DNA of 52,275 bases, taken from NCBI GenBank assembly GCA_902493145.1, contig CABUOA010000015.1, forward strand, positions 1-52,275, given 5' to 3'. Shown here in pieces: positions 30,841 to 39,438 of the stretch. The notes beneath the pieces are model-generated. The model saw only the letters and a program-made list of their open reading frames with translations, searched no databases and was not told the DNA's origin. The stretch's first letter is position 1, and each line of letters opens with the position of its first letter. The stretch comes from an uncultured Collinsella sp. Its GTDB lineage: Bacteria > Actinomycetota > Coriobacteriia > Coriobacteriales > Coriobacteriaceae. Made by a program: the position numbers and the translations under genes.

Positions 30841-33108
30841 TTAGCTCAGGTGCCAGATCTCGTCGTTGTACTGGGAGATCGTACGGTCGGACGAGAAGGT
30901 GCCGGCGTTGGCGATATTGATGAGCGCCTTGCGCATCCAGGCGTCCTGGTCCTCGTAGTCGGCCAGCACGCGCTCCTTGGTCTGGATGTACTCCTCAATG
31001 TCGAGCAGGGCCATAAACCAGTCCTTGCCCTTAATGTCGTCGTGCAGGCGCTGCAGGCGCTCGGCGTTGCCGGTTGCCATAAAGGCCGGGTTGGTGATGA
31101 AGTCCACCAGCAGTTTAATTCCGGGCTTGCGGTAGAGCGCACCGGCGTTGTAGGTGCCGTCGGCGTAGAGCTGCTCGACCTGTTTGGACGAGGCACCAAA
31201 GGTATAGATGTTCTCGTCGCCCACGAGCTCGGCAATCTCCACGTTGGCACCGTCGAGCGTGCACAGGGTTAGGGCGCCGTTGAGCATGAACTTCATGTTG
31301 GAGGTGCCGCTCGCCTCCTTGGAGGCCAGGCTGATCTGCTCGGAGATGTCAGCGGCGGGGATCACGCGCTCGGCGGCGGTGACGTTGTAGTTCTCGATCA
31401 TGACAACCTGCAGGTAGGGAGCCACGTCGGGGTCGTTTGCAATCCACTGCGACAGCGTCAGGATCAGATGGATGATGTCCTGCGCGATAGTGTAGGCAGG
31501 CGCCGCCTTGCCGCCAAAGATGATGGTGACGGGGTGCTTAGGCCTGTTGCCGTTCTTGATATCAAAGTACTTCCAGATGATGTAGAGCGCGAGCATCTGC
31601 TGACGCTTGTACTCGTGGATGCGCTTGACCTGGACGTCGATGATGGCGTTGGAGGGAATGGTCACGCCCTGCTCGAGCGCCATGAACTGGCGCATGATGG
31701 CCTTGGCCTCGACCTTGGTGGCGGCCAGGCGCTCAAGAACATCCTTGTCGTCGGCGAACTTGGCGAGTTTGCTCAGATCGCCGGTGCTGCGCCAGTCGGT
31801 GCCGATCACATCGTCGAGCAGGCTGGCGAGCGCGGGGTTGGCCCCATGGATCCAGCGGCGGAAGGTGATGCCGTTGGTCTTGTTGGAGAACTTCTCGGGA
31901 TAGATCTCGTAGAACGGATGAAGCTCGGTGTCCTCCAGGATCTTGGTGTGGAGGGCGGCTACGCCGTTGATGGAGAAGCCAAAGTGGATGTCCATGTGGG
32001 CCATGTGGACGGTGTCGTATTCGTCGATGATGGCGACGCGCGGGTCATCGTGCTCGGCCTTCGCGATCTCATCGAGCTTGACGATAATGTCGGCGATGGC
32101 AGGGGAGACCTTCTGCAGGCTGACGAGCGGCCACTTCTCGAGCGCCTCGGCAAGAATCGTGTGGTTAGTGTAGGCGACCATGGAGCGTACGATGGTCACG
32201 GCCTCGTCAAACTCGATGCCATGCTCGGTGGTGAGCAAGCGAATGAGCTCGGGGATGACCATGGTGGGGTGCGTGTCGTTAATTTGGACCACGGCGTAGT
32301 CGGCCAGATCGTGCAGGTTGCTGCCGCGCTCGATGGCCTCGTCGATCAGGAGCTGGGCGGCGTTGCTCACCATGAAGTATTCCTGGTAGATGCGAAGCAG
32401 GCGGCCCTGCTCGTCGGAATCGTCGGGGTAGAGGAACAAGGTGAGGTTTTTGGCGATCTCGGTCTTGTCGAAGTCGATGGAGCTGCCGGGGACCAGGCCG
32501 TCGTCGACGCTCGCCAGGTCGAACAGGCGCAGACGGTTCTTGGTGGGCTGGCCGTAACCGGGCACGTCGATGTTGACGAGCTTGGAGGTAACGGCAAAAT
32601 CGCCGAACTCGACGGTGTAGGAGCGGTCGTCGTCGACTAGGATGTCCTGCTCACCGAGCCACTCGTCGGGGACGGCCTTCTGCTGGTTGTCGACAAAGCG
32701 CTGACGGAACAGGCCGTAGTGATAGTTGAGGCCCACGCCATCGCCGGTCAAGCCCAGCGTGGCGATGGAATCCAGGAAGCATGCGGCCAGGCGGCCCAGG
32801 CCGCCGTTGCCGAGCGACGGCTCGACCTCGAACTCCTCGATCTTGTTGAGGTCGTGGCCTGCGGCGGTGAGCTGGTCCTTAACCTCGTCGTAGATGCCGA
32901 GGTCGATCATGTTGTTGATGAGCAGCTTGCCGATCAAAAATTCGGCGGAAATGTAATAGAGCTTTTTCTTGCCGTTGTTGAGCGGGCAGGCGGCGGAGCG
33001 CTCCTGCACGAGTTTGACCAGCAGCTTGTAAATGCGACGGTCGTCGAGCTGCTCGAGCGAGGTGCCAAAAGACTGCTCGGCGAGTTCCATGAGGTTAATT
33101 TGGGGCAT
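30841..33108 (-). CDS. glgP: glycogen / maltodextrin phosphorylase
   Basis: Releases glucose 1-phosphate from alpha-1,4-glucans. The 755 residues include the N-terminal KKLYYISAEFLIGKLL, the active-site NGGLGRLAACFLDS, the stretch KRIHEYKRQQ, FGGKAAP, and the PLP-lysine motif EASGTSNMKFMLNG. ATG 33108 is clear from AGGAGGAAAC just upstream; reading further upstream is not supported. It follows malQ on the same strand after a stable hairpin, so the pair makes a maltodextrin-degrading operon fed by the adjacent ABC transporter. Confidence 0.94.
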   Translation of the reverse strand: MPQINLMELAEQSFGTSLEQLDDRRIYKLLVKLVQERSAACPLNNGKKKLYYISAEFLIGKLLINNMIDLGIYDEVKDQLTAAGHDLNKIEEFEVEPSLGNGGLGRLAACFLDSIATLGLTGDGVGLNYHYGLFRQRFVDNQQKAVPDEWLGEQDILVDDDRSYTVEFGDFAVTSKLVNIDVPGYGQPTKNRLRLFDLASVDDGLVPGSSIDFDKTEIAKNLTLFLYPDDSDEQGRLLRIYQEYFMVSNAAQLLIDEAIERGSNLHDLADYAVVQINDTHPTMVIPELIRLLTTEHGIEFDEAVTIVRSMVAYTNHTILAEALEKWPLVSLQKVSPAIADIIVKLDEIAKAEHDDPRVAIIDEYDTVHMAHMDIHFGFSINGVAALHTKILEDTELHPFYEIYPEKFSNKTNGITFRRWIHGANPALASLLDDVIGTDWRSTGDLSKLAKFADDKDVLERLAATKVEAKAIMRQFMALEQGVTIPSNAIIDVQVKRIHEYKRQQMLALYIIWKYFDIKNGNRPKHPVTIIFGGKAAPAYTIAQDIIHLILTLSQWIANDPDVAPYLQVVMIENYNVTAAERVIPAADISEQISLASKEASGTSNMKFMLNGALTLCTLDGANVEIAELVGDENIYTFGASSKQVEQLYADGTYNAGALYRKPGIKLLVDFITNPAFMATGNAERLQRLHDDIKGKDWFMALLDIEEYIQTKERVLADYEDQDAWMRKALINIANAGTFSSDRTISQYNDEIWHLS

Positions 33109-33155
33109 GTTTCCTCCTGTAATGGGTTGATTACATGTCTGCAATTCATAAGAAT

Positions 33156-33189
33156 CCCGCGCGAGGGGATTGGGGTGGCCTCGCGCGGG
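33156..33189 (-). promoter_or_regulatory. intercistronic hairpin between malQ and glgP
   Basis: CCCGCGCGAGG and CCTCGCGCGGG form a perfect 11-bp stem with a 12-base loop and no T-run. It probably adjusts the malQ:glgP ratio or stabilises mRNA. Confidence 0.7.
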
Positions 33190-33236
33190 TAAGCAAGCGC
33201 GTCCGCACGGTGGGGAGGGGTCGGGCGCGGTAGCTC

Positions 33237-34742
33237 CTATTGAGGAAGCTCGATTTCGGCTTCCGACGGGATGCGGAAGTAGGTCTCGGTCCAGTCGGTG
33301 AGTTTGTGCTCGAGCTCGCGGGTGATGGCGCCGTCGAGCATGCGCCAGGTCCAGTTGCCGCCCAGCGTGGCAGGGGTGTTGATGCGCGCCTCGTTGCCCA
33401 AGTTGAGCAGGTCCTGCATGGTGTAGATGCACGTGTCGCTCACGCTGGCTGCGATGGTTCGGTTGAGCGCGTCGGCGATGGGTTCGCCGGCCTGCTGATG
33501 GGTGTACAGAGCTGTCTGCTCGCGCTGACGCGGGGTAGCCGTTCCCTCAAACCAGCCGCGTGCCGTCTCGTTGTCGTGAGTGCCCACGTAGGCGACGGTG
33601 TTGGCAATGTAGTTGTGCGGCAGGTAGTACGAGTTAGTGCCCTCAAAGGCAAACTGCAGGATCTTCATGCCGGGGAAGCCCGAGTTGTCGCGCATATCGA
33701 TGACGCCGGGGGTGAGGAAGCCCAGGTCCTCGGCGATGATGGGCAGCGTGCCGAGCTTTTCCTCGAGTGTCTTGAAGAGCTTGAGGCCGGGACCCTGCGT
33801 CCACGAACCGTAGGACGAATCAGGCGAGGAGAACGGCACCTCCCAATAGGCCTCGAAGCCGCGGAAGTGATCCAGGCGGATGACGTCGTACATGTCGAGG
33901 GCGGCGCGAATGCGGCCCTCCCACCAGGAGAAGCCGTCGGCCTCCATGGCGTCCCAGTCGTAGATGGGGTTGCCCCAGTACTGGCCGGTAGCCGAGAACT
34001 GGTCGGGCGGCGTGCCGGCGACGCTCACGGGATTGCCGGCGGCGTCGATCTTAAAGAGCTCAGGTGTCGCCCACATCTCGACGGAGTCACGCGAGACATA
34101 GATGGGCAGGTCGCCGATGATGAGAATGTCGCGCTCGTTGGCATAGGCCTTGAGGCGGCTCCACTGGCGATCGAAGAAGTACTGCGTCATCTGGTGGTAG
34201 AGCATACGCGCCGGATGGTCGGCGCAGACCTTGGCGGAAGCCTCGCCGCGGGTGCGGAGCTCCGCGGGCCACTCCCAAAACGCCTTGAGACCGCACTCCT
34301 CTTTGACGGTCATGAACTCACAGTAGGGGATGAGCCAGTCCTCGTTGGCCTGGATAAAGTCATCGAAATCGGCCGGCTTGTCGGCAGCAAAGCGCTCGGC
34401 GGCGCGGTCGAGAATCTGACGGCGGCCGCCAAAGATAGCACCGTAGTCGACATTGCTGGGGTCGGATCCCAGATACACGCCATCGATATCGCGCTGCTCC
34501 AGATACCCTGCCTCGATAAGCTCGGCAAAGTCGATAAAGTTGGGGTTGCCTGCGCGGGCCGAGAACGACTGATAAGGCGAATCGCCATAGCTGGTCGTCG
34601 TAAGGGGCAGAATCTGCCAGTAATGTTGTTTGCACGAGGCGAGAAAATCGACGAAGTCGTAGGCATTCCAGCCAAAGCCGCCGATTCCGTATGGTCCGGG
34701 CAGAGATGAGACGGGCATGAGGACGCCGCTTGCACGCTCCAT
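33237..34742 (-). CDS. malQ: 4-alpha-glucanotransferase (amylomaltase)
   Basis: Disproportionates maltodextrins, giving longer chains for phosphorolysis by GlgP. GH77 signatures are present: RASGVLMPVSSLPGPYGIGGFG at the start, DLPIYVSRDSVEMWA, the nucleophile region VIRLDHFRGFEAYWEVP, IAEDLGFLTPGV, and YVGTHDNETARGW. ATG 34742 is chosen (GGTGAG seven bases upstream); TTG 34757 is an alternative, giving 501 or 506 residues. A GTTTAAAC-type operator lies in its promoter. First gene of the malQ-glgP unit. Confidence 0.94.
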   Translation of the reverse strand: MERASGVLMPVSSLPGPYGIGGFGWNAYDFVDFLASCKQHYWQILPLTTTSYGDSPYQSFSARAGNPNFIDFAELIEAGYLEQRDIDGVYLGSDPSNVDYGAIFGGRRQILDRAAERFAADKPADFDDFIQANEDWLIPYCEFMTVKEECGLKAFWEWPAELRTRGEASAKVCADHPARMLYHQMTQYFFDRQWSRLKAYANERDILIIGDLPIYVSRDSVEMWATPELFKIDAAGNPVSVAGTPPDQFSATGQYWGNPIYDWDAMEADGFSWWEGRIRAALDMYDVIRLDHFRGFEAYWEVPFSSPDSSYGSWTQGPGLKLFKTLEEKLGTLPIIAEDLGFLTPGVIDMRDNSGFPGMKILQFAFEGTNSYYLPHNYIANTVAYVGTHDNETARGWFEGTATPRQREQTALYTHQQAGEPIADALNRTIAASVSDTCIYTMQDLLNLGNEARINTPATLGGNWTWRMLDGAITRELEHKLTDWTETYFRIPSEAEIELPQ

Positions 34743-34827
34743 GAATGCGCTCACCAACCTTCTTGTTGTGGGGTCGGCCTGCCGATGGGTGTGCAGTCCG
34801 CCTCCGATGTTCTGATTCGATACGCCT

Positions 34828-34854
34828 ATTGTAAAACATGTTGTTTAAACATGT
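34828..34854 (-). promoter_or_regulatory. malQ promoter -10 box and GTTTAAAC operator
   Basis: On the minus strand TACAAT (34828-34833) is a good -10 box, and directly upstream lies the dyad ACATGTTGTTTAAACATGT (34836-34854), covering the spacer. A repressor bound there would exclude RNA polymerase. The core equals the boxes near the PTS/GntR pair and the ABC operon. Confidence 0.6.
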
Positions 34855-34906
34855 ACAGGCAAGATAAAAAAGTTGGTCGATTTTCGGCGAATGGCTACAT
34901 GCCATG

Positions 34907-34940
34907 AAAAAGCCCCGACCTCACAACGTGAGATCGGGGC
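34907..34940 (-). terminator. terminator of galE
   Basis: GCCCCGATCTCAC and GTGAGGTCGGGGC (minus-strand reading) form a 13-bp stem with a 3-base loop followed by TTTTT, 22 bases after the galE stop. Confidence 0.9.
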
Positions 34941-34962
34941 AAGAACGGTATGTAGGTTTTTG

Positions 34963-36024
34963 CTACTCGGCGTCGGTGAAGCCGTTGGGGTTGTGGCTCT
35001 GCCAGTTCCAGCTATCGCGGCACATGTCCGCGATGTCGTACTGGGCCTTCCAGCCCATCATGCGCTCGGCCTTGGAGGCATCGCACCAGTTGGCAGCGAT
35101 GTCGCCGGCGCGGCGCTCGCGGATCACGTAGGGCAGCTCCTTGCCACAAGCCTTGGAGAAGGCGGCGACGACCTCGAGTACCGAGGTGCCGGTGCCGGTG
35201 CCCAGGTTAAAGATCTCGACGCCGGTCTTGCCGTTCATCCAGTTAAGGGCGGCAACGTGACCAGAGGCCAGATCGCACACGTGGATGTAGTCGCGCACGC
35301 CGGTGCCGTCGGGGGTGGGGTAGTCGTTGCCAAAGACCTGAACGGCCTCGAGCTTGCCCACGGCGACCTGGGCGACATAGGGCACCAGGTTGTTGGGGAT
35401 GCCCTTGGGGTCCTCGCCGATCAGGCCCGACGGATGAGCGCCGATGGGGTTGAAGTAACGGAGCAGCACGACGTCCCACTCGGGGTCGGCGGTGTGGACG
35501 TCCATAAGGATCTGCTCGATCATCCACTTGGTCCAGCCATAGGGGTTGGTTGCGGGCTTCTTGGGGTCTTCCTCGGTGACGGGCGGGTTGTCCGGGTCGC
35601 CGTAGACGGTCGAGGAGCTCGAGAAGATGATGGACTTGCAGCCATGGTTGCGCATGACGTCGATGAGCACCAGGGTGTTCTCGATGTTGTTGTGGTAGTA
35701 CTCGACGGGCTTGCTCACCGACTCGCCGACGGCCTTAAAGCCGGCAAAGTGGATGACACGGTCGATCTGATGGGTATCGAAGATCTTGTTCATCGCATCG
35801 CGGTCGAGCACGTTGGCCTCGTAGAAGGTGAGGTTCTTGGCGGCCTCGTCGCCCACGATGGTCTTGACGCGGTCGACGGCGACGGCGCTGGAGTTGGAGA
35901 GATCATCGACGATGACGACCTGGTAGCCACCCTCGAGCAGCTGAACGACGGTGTGCGAGCCGATAAAGCCGGCGCCACCGGTAACGAGGACGCAGGTGTC
36001 TTTGGGGTCGAGTGCTTTGGACAT
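34963..36024 (-). CDS. galE: UDP-glucose 4-epimerase
   Basis: Interconverts UDP-galactose and UDP-glucose. NAD-binding GGAGFIGSHTVVQLL near residue 15, the HFAGFKAVGES loop, catalytic SSSSTVYGDP with YGWTKWMIEQ (Tyr-x3-Lys), and LRYFNPIGAHPSGLIGEDP are all present. ATG 36024 follows AGGAG; an in-frame extension upstream is not supported. It is 353 residues, slightly longer than the E. coli enzyme. It is monocistronic with its own terminator, and lies beside alpha-glucan genes on the same strand. Confidence 0.95.
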   Translation of the reverse strand: MSKALDPKDTCVLVTGGAGFIGSHTVVQLLEGGYQVVIVDDLSNSSAVAVDRVKTIVGDEAAKNLTFYEANVLDRDAMNKIFDTHQIDRVIHFAGFKAVGESVSKPVEYYHNNIENTLVLIDVMRNHGCKSIIFSSSSTVYGDPDNPPVTEEDPKKPATNPYGWTKWMIEQILMDVHTADPEWDVVLLRYFNPIGAHPSGLIGEDPKGIPNNLVPYVAQVAVGKLEAVQVFGNDYPTPDGTGVRDYIHVCDLASGHVAALNWMNGKTGVEIFNLGTGTGTSVLEVVAAFSKACGKELPYVIRERRAGDIAANWCDASKAERMMGWKAQYDIADMCRDSWNWQSHNPNGFTDAE

Positions 36025-36144
36025 GTAGTCTCCTATCGAATCAGGAACACTTCTAGAGGGGAGTATAGCGCAGGCGGGGACGCCCAAATGGTGCACTGTA
36101 GGAAAAGCAGAGGATTATGTTAACGTACTCATATAAGAGCTTGC

Positions 36145-36173
36145 TCAATTGTTACCTCAAATTTGACAATTGA
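36145..36173. promoter_or_regulatory. TCAATTGT/ACAATTGA inverted repeat
   Basis: Perfect 8-base arms in the 266-base region between divergent galE and the wall-hydrolase gene. It may be an operator for either; regulator unknown. Confidence 0.4.
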
Positions 36174-36290
36174 TTACGAGCCGCCGACCTTGTAGTTTCC
36201 TGCCGTTCGTGGAAATCGTTGGGACGCGCCATATGTACGCTAATATGTATGAGTTGAGCGACATATAAATAAGCATGTAACGGAGTACAT

Positions 36291-37481
36291 ATGTCACCAA
36301 ACAGCGATTCCATCCTTTCCCAGGAGCTCTCGCGCCGCACTGCCCTTAAGGCCCTGTTCGGCGCCGCTTCTGCGGCAGTTCTTTTTGGCCTGCCCACTCG
36401 CGCCCATGCGGCGGAGGCTTCCAAAGAAACCACCGATAAATTGAATGCCGCCCAGGCCCAGCTCGACGAGGTTCAGGCCCAGCTCGACAGCATCGCAAAT
36501 GAGTATGCGGCGCTGGCCAACAAGAATGCCCAGACCCTCAACGACATCGAGAATGTCCAGGGCAAGATTGACGACACGCAGGCCCAGATCGATGAAAAGA
36601 AGGCCGAGCTCAAGAAGAAGCGCAACGACCTTTCCGATCGCGTGGCCGCCAGCTACAAGTCCGGCGGTACGAACATCCTGTCGCTGCTGCTGGCCTCTGG
36701 CTCGTTTGAGGAACTCGTCGCCAACGCGCATTACGTTGAGAAGATCAACAAGAGCGACCGCGATGCCATCGAGGATATCCAGACGATTCAGGCTGAGCTC
36801 GACGCACAGAAGACCGAGCTCGAATCACAAAAGGCCGACCTGGAGAAACTCAAGGACCAGCAGACGGCTCAGATGCAGGATATGCAGGCCAAGCAGCAAG
36901 AAGTCCAGACCGTGCTGAACGGTCTTTCCGACGACGTCAAGGAACTCATGGCTCAGCGCGATTCCGAGATCCTCGCTGCCGCCCAGGCCGAGGAGGCCGC
37001 TAGGAAGGCGGCTGCGGCAGCCGCGGCCTCTGCGAACACGGGCTCTTCTTCGGGTGGCGGCTCGTATGCCGGCGGCACCCCGCAACAGACGGGCGGTTCG
37101 GGCAAGCAGCAGGCCGTCGTCAATGCGTGCTACTCGACGCCTTCTCCCGGCCAGGGCTGGTGTGCTGCCTGGGTTACCAACGTCTTCCGCAATGCCGGCG
37201 TGGGCTATTTTGGCGGCAACGCGTGTGACATGTTCAACGCCTGGTGCTATAGCTCCGACCGCTCGGCGCTGCAGGTGGGCATGATCGTGGCCGATTCCTC
37301 GCACAGCGGCACGGGTGCTCCGGGCCTTATCTACGGTCATGTGGGTATCTACGTTGGCGGCGGCATCGTTATGAGCAACGAGGGTGCCATTACGTCTAAG
37401 TCGCTTGATTCGTTTATTAGCTTCTATGGTACTGGCTCTGGCGTGCGTTGGGGCTGGCTTGGCGGTATTGCGCTGTCGTAA
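36291..37481 (+). CDS. secreted coiled-coil CHAP-type peptidoglycan hydrolase
   Basis: A 396-residue exported protein. A Tat-like signal (LSRRTALKALFG, hydrophobic run, cleavage near AHAAE) is followed by a long PcsB-like coiled coil (about 45-235, heptads rich in Gln, Asp, Lys). An Ala-rich and Gly/Ser-rich linker (about 230-270) leads to a C-terminal amidase/endopeptidase domain. The catalytic Cys is in PGQGWCAAWVTNVF and the His in YGHVGIYVGGG, as in CHAP domains. This pattern fits cell-separation hydrolases controlled by FtsEX-type partners, though ftsX is not nearby. The start follows ACGGAG. Confidence 0.85.
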   Translation: MSPNSDSILSQELSRRTALKALFGAASAAVLFGLPTRAHAAEASKETTDKLNAAQAQLDEVQAQLDSIANEYAALANKNAQTLNDIENVQGKIDDTQAQIDEKKAELKKKRNDLSDRVAASYKSGGTNILSLLLASGSFEELVANAHYVEKINKSDRDAIEDIQTIQAELDAQKTELESQKADLEKLKDQQTAQMQDMQAKQQEVQTVLNGLSDDVKELMAQRDSEILAAAQAEEAARKAAAAAAASANTGSSSGGGSYAGGTPQQTGGSGKQQAVVNACYSTPSPGQGWCAAWVTNVFRNAGVGYFGGNACDMFNAWCYSSDRSALQVGMIVADSSHSGTGAPGLIYGHVGIYVGGGIVMSNEGAITSKSLDSFISFYGTGSGVRWGWLGGIALS

Positions 37482-37672
37482 AGCCGACTGGGCCGCGTGC
37501 CCGCCCGCAATATATTTGATTGCCTACTCGGGCAGTCCTACTCGCTCACAGGGTGCACCAATTGCTCCGCGGCTCATGTGGAGCGTGCAGTCAGTTTTAT
37601 GCTTCGCAGGTGCCTTCGGTCGGTTGGACTAAAAGCGCGACATGCGGGGTGAAACATTAGCCATAAAGACAA

Positions 37673-37697
37673 AAGGCCCCGAAAGGGGCCTTTTTGT
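37673..37697. terminator. bidirectional terminator
   Basis: AAGGCCCC-GAAA-GGGGCC stem with A residues on the left and TTTTT on the right serves the wall-hydrolase gene (+) and the GntR pair (-). Apart from this, the stretch 37482-37720 shows no gene. Confidence 0.88.
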
Positions 37698-37720
37698 TAA
37701 CGATTGCAATTGTGGCTAAA

Positions 37721-38461
37721 CTAGGCGTTGGCCGGTAGACCGCCAAGCCGGCAGACAAAACTTGCACGATCTCCGCGGGTGTATGTTCTCGAGTAGGCGA
37801 CGGCGTTTCCTCTTGTATCGAAGAGTACGCTCGTTCGCAGCATGACCGCATCGCCGGCGCTGATGTCGAGCATACTCGATTCGCGCGTTTCCATGTGCAC
37901 CAAGTCGAGCGTCTCGCTGGCGCGATCGAGAACGATGCCATCCATGCGGAAAGCCTCGGAAAGAGAGAAGACGGTAAAATCAACGCTCATAAGGCTCGGG
38001 GCGACCTTTGGGTTAAGATAGTTCTCTTCAAGCGAGATGGGAGAAATTCGGTCCTGGCGAACAAGGGTTACACGAAGGATGTTCTCGTCGGCGTCAATCC
38101 CGAAGTAATCCGAGAATAGTGGACCGGCGTTTCTGACCGCCTTCGAGACGATTCTGGTGCTTACCAGCTCAGATGCAAGCTGGTCTCCAAGGAGGCTTTC
38201 GAACCCGCCGATAAGCGTTTCTTCGGTCGCAATCTGTCTTCCGGTGACAAACACACCCTTTCCGTGAATGCTTCTAAGGAGCCCTTCTTCGATAAGGCCG
38301 CTTATCGCTTTTCTGACCGTGGGGCGCGTCACGTCGAAACGTTTGCATAGCTCGGATTCCGATGGAATTAACTTGCCTGCGGCATATTTGCCGGAAGCAA
38401 TATCCTCTCTAAGCGCCTCATGAATAATGACGTAGAGAGGTTTTTTAGTCTGTACTACCAT
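37721..38461 (-). CDS. GntR/UTRA regulator (module A, second of pair)
   Basis: A 246-residue regulator: winged helix at about 8-75 (IPSESELCKRFDVTRPTVRKAISGLIEEG, HGKGVFV) and a UTRA effector domain after about 95. It overlaps the upstream regulator gene by 7 bases. Its closest relative in the window by eye is 46479-47192, the second regulator of the other PTS module. Likely senses a phosphorylated substrate of the divergent SIS-PTS operon; inference. Confidence 0.87.
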   Translation of the reverse strand: MVVQTKKPLYVIIHEALREDIASGKYAAGKLIPSESELCKRFDVTRPTVRKAISGLIEEGLLRSIHGKGVFVTGRQIATEETLIGGFESLLGDQLASELVSTRIVSKAVRNAGPLFSDYFGIDADENILRVTLVRQDRISPISLEENYLNPKVAPSLMSVDFTVFSLSEAFRMDGIVLDRASETLDLVHMETRESSMLDISAGDAVMLRTSVLFDTRGNAVAYSRTYTRGDRASFVCRLGGLPANA

Positions 38462-39219
38462 TGCAGGCTCACTTTTGAGATTTTTGATTCATCGACAAGG
38501 CGTGATTCGCTGGCAAAGAGCGTTTTATTTGGGAGGACGGTCGCTTCGCAATACTCGACAACGGCGCCAAACTGTTCAGTTGCCAAAACCTCGAGCTTAA
38601 AGACCTGGGTTCCGGGCTCGACTTCGAGTAGCTGGGCGGCGTCGCTATCGATTGGTGCCATCGATAGACGTTCCAGGCCCTTCGAGACGCTTATGCCGTA
38701 TTTGTTGATCAAAACGTTGTAGAGAGATATCCGCGAAAAATCGCTGACTTCGATATCGGGACAAAGCGTCCTGTTGATGTAGGAGGTTTCTACCGAGCAG
38801 CGGATTCCGTCCACAAGACGAACGCGCTTGAGGAGAAACACCTTCTTTTCCGGGTCAATATGAAGCAGTTTGGACACTCTGTCATTAGGAGAGAGAACTT
38901 CGGCGCGAAGTACGATCGCGCTGGGTGTTGACCCCGTAGCGCTGAGTTCTTCGGAGAATCCGGCGGCTTTCTGCAGGACTCGAACGGGGCGCTTGGGAGC
39001 GATAAAAGCGCCCGATCCCTTTTTGAGCGTGATGACGTGGAGTCCGGCAAGGCGCTTGAGGGCGGCGCGGACCGCAGTGCGGCTGACGCCGAACCGCTCT
39101 GTGAGCTCTCGTTCCGAGGGGAGTTTATCCCCGCAAGAGAAGCGTCCACGCCTGATGAGGGCGAGAACACCTTCCATGGCTTGTTCATAAGGCGGAGTTC
39201 CGTTGATTGTTTCCGACAT
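38455..39219 (-). CDS. GntR/UTRA regulator (module A, first of pair)
   Basis: About 254 residues from ATG 39219 (MSETINGTPPYEQ). The winged helix shows LPSERELTERFGVSRTAVRAALKRLAGL and GSGAFIAP, and a UTRA domain fills the rest. A longer frame to 39324 exists but begins in AT-rich promoter-like DNA. Its paralogue is 45727-46494, including the shared PPY/PPK...AVEGIL-like start. It is divergent from the deglycase-PTS operon, with a promoter-operator between them at 39360-39390. Confidence 0.85.
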   Translation of the reverse strand: MSETINGTPPYEQAMEGVLALIRRGRFSCGDKLPSERELTERFGVSRTAVRAALKRLAGLHVITLKKGSGAFIAPKRPVRVLQKAAGFSEELSATGSTPSAIVLRAEVLSPNDRVSKLLHIDPEKKVFLLKRVRLVDGIRCSVETSYINRTLCPDIEVSDFSRISLYNVLINKYGISVSKGLERLSMAPIDSDAAQLLEVEPGTQVFKLEVLATEQFGAVVEYCEATVLPNKTLFASESRLVDESKISKVSLQW

Positions 39220-39359
39220 ATGGCCGCTTTCGCTTGAAGACGAGAGACACGCTCTCGACGGTTTCGTTTGAGAAGAGTATATCGTCCAAGCTTCTACTGG
39301 AAAAGAAATGGAACGAAATACCATTAGATAAAAAGAAGATTGATTTAGAAAAATCTTAC

Positions 39360-39390
39360 TTGTAAACGTAGTGGTACTAATTTATACTAC
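39360..39390 (+). promoter_or_regulatory. promoter and operator of PTS module A
   Basis: TTGTAA (39360-39365) and TATACT (39383-39388) are 17 bases apart. Overlapping them is the inverted repeat GTGGTA-N8-TACTAC (39371-39390), of the GT(R)GTA type used by GntR/UTRA repressors. The placement predicts repression by one of the divergent regulators. Confidence 0.65.
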
Positions 39391-39438
39391 ATGCCAACGA
39401 ACCCAAACAAAAAGGGTTGACGTCAGAAAGGGGCAGTA

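Noticed and set aside
34873..36123. 416-residue + strand frame opposite galE
   Set aside because: Antisense to a strongly conserved epimerase with its own ribosome site and terminator.
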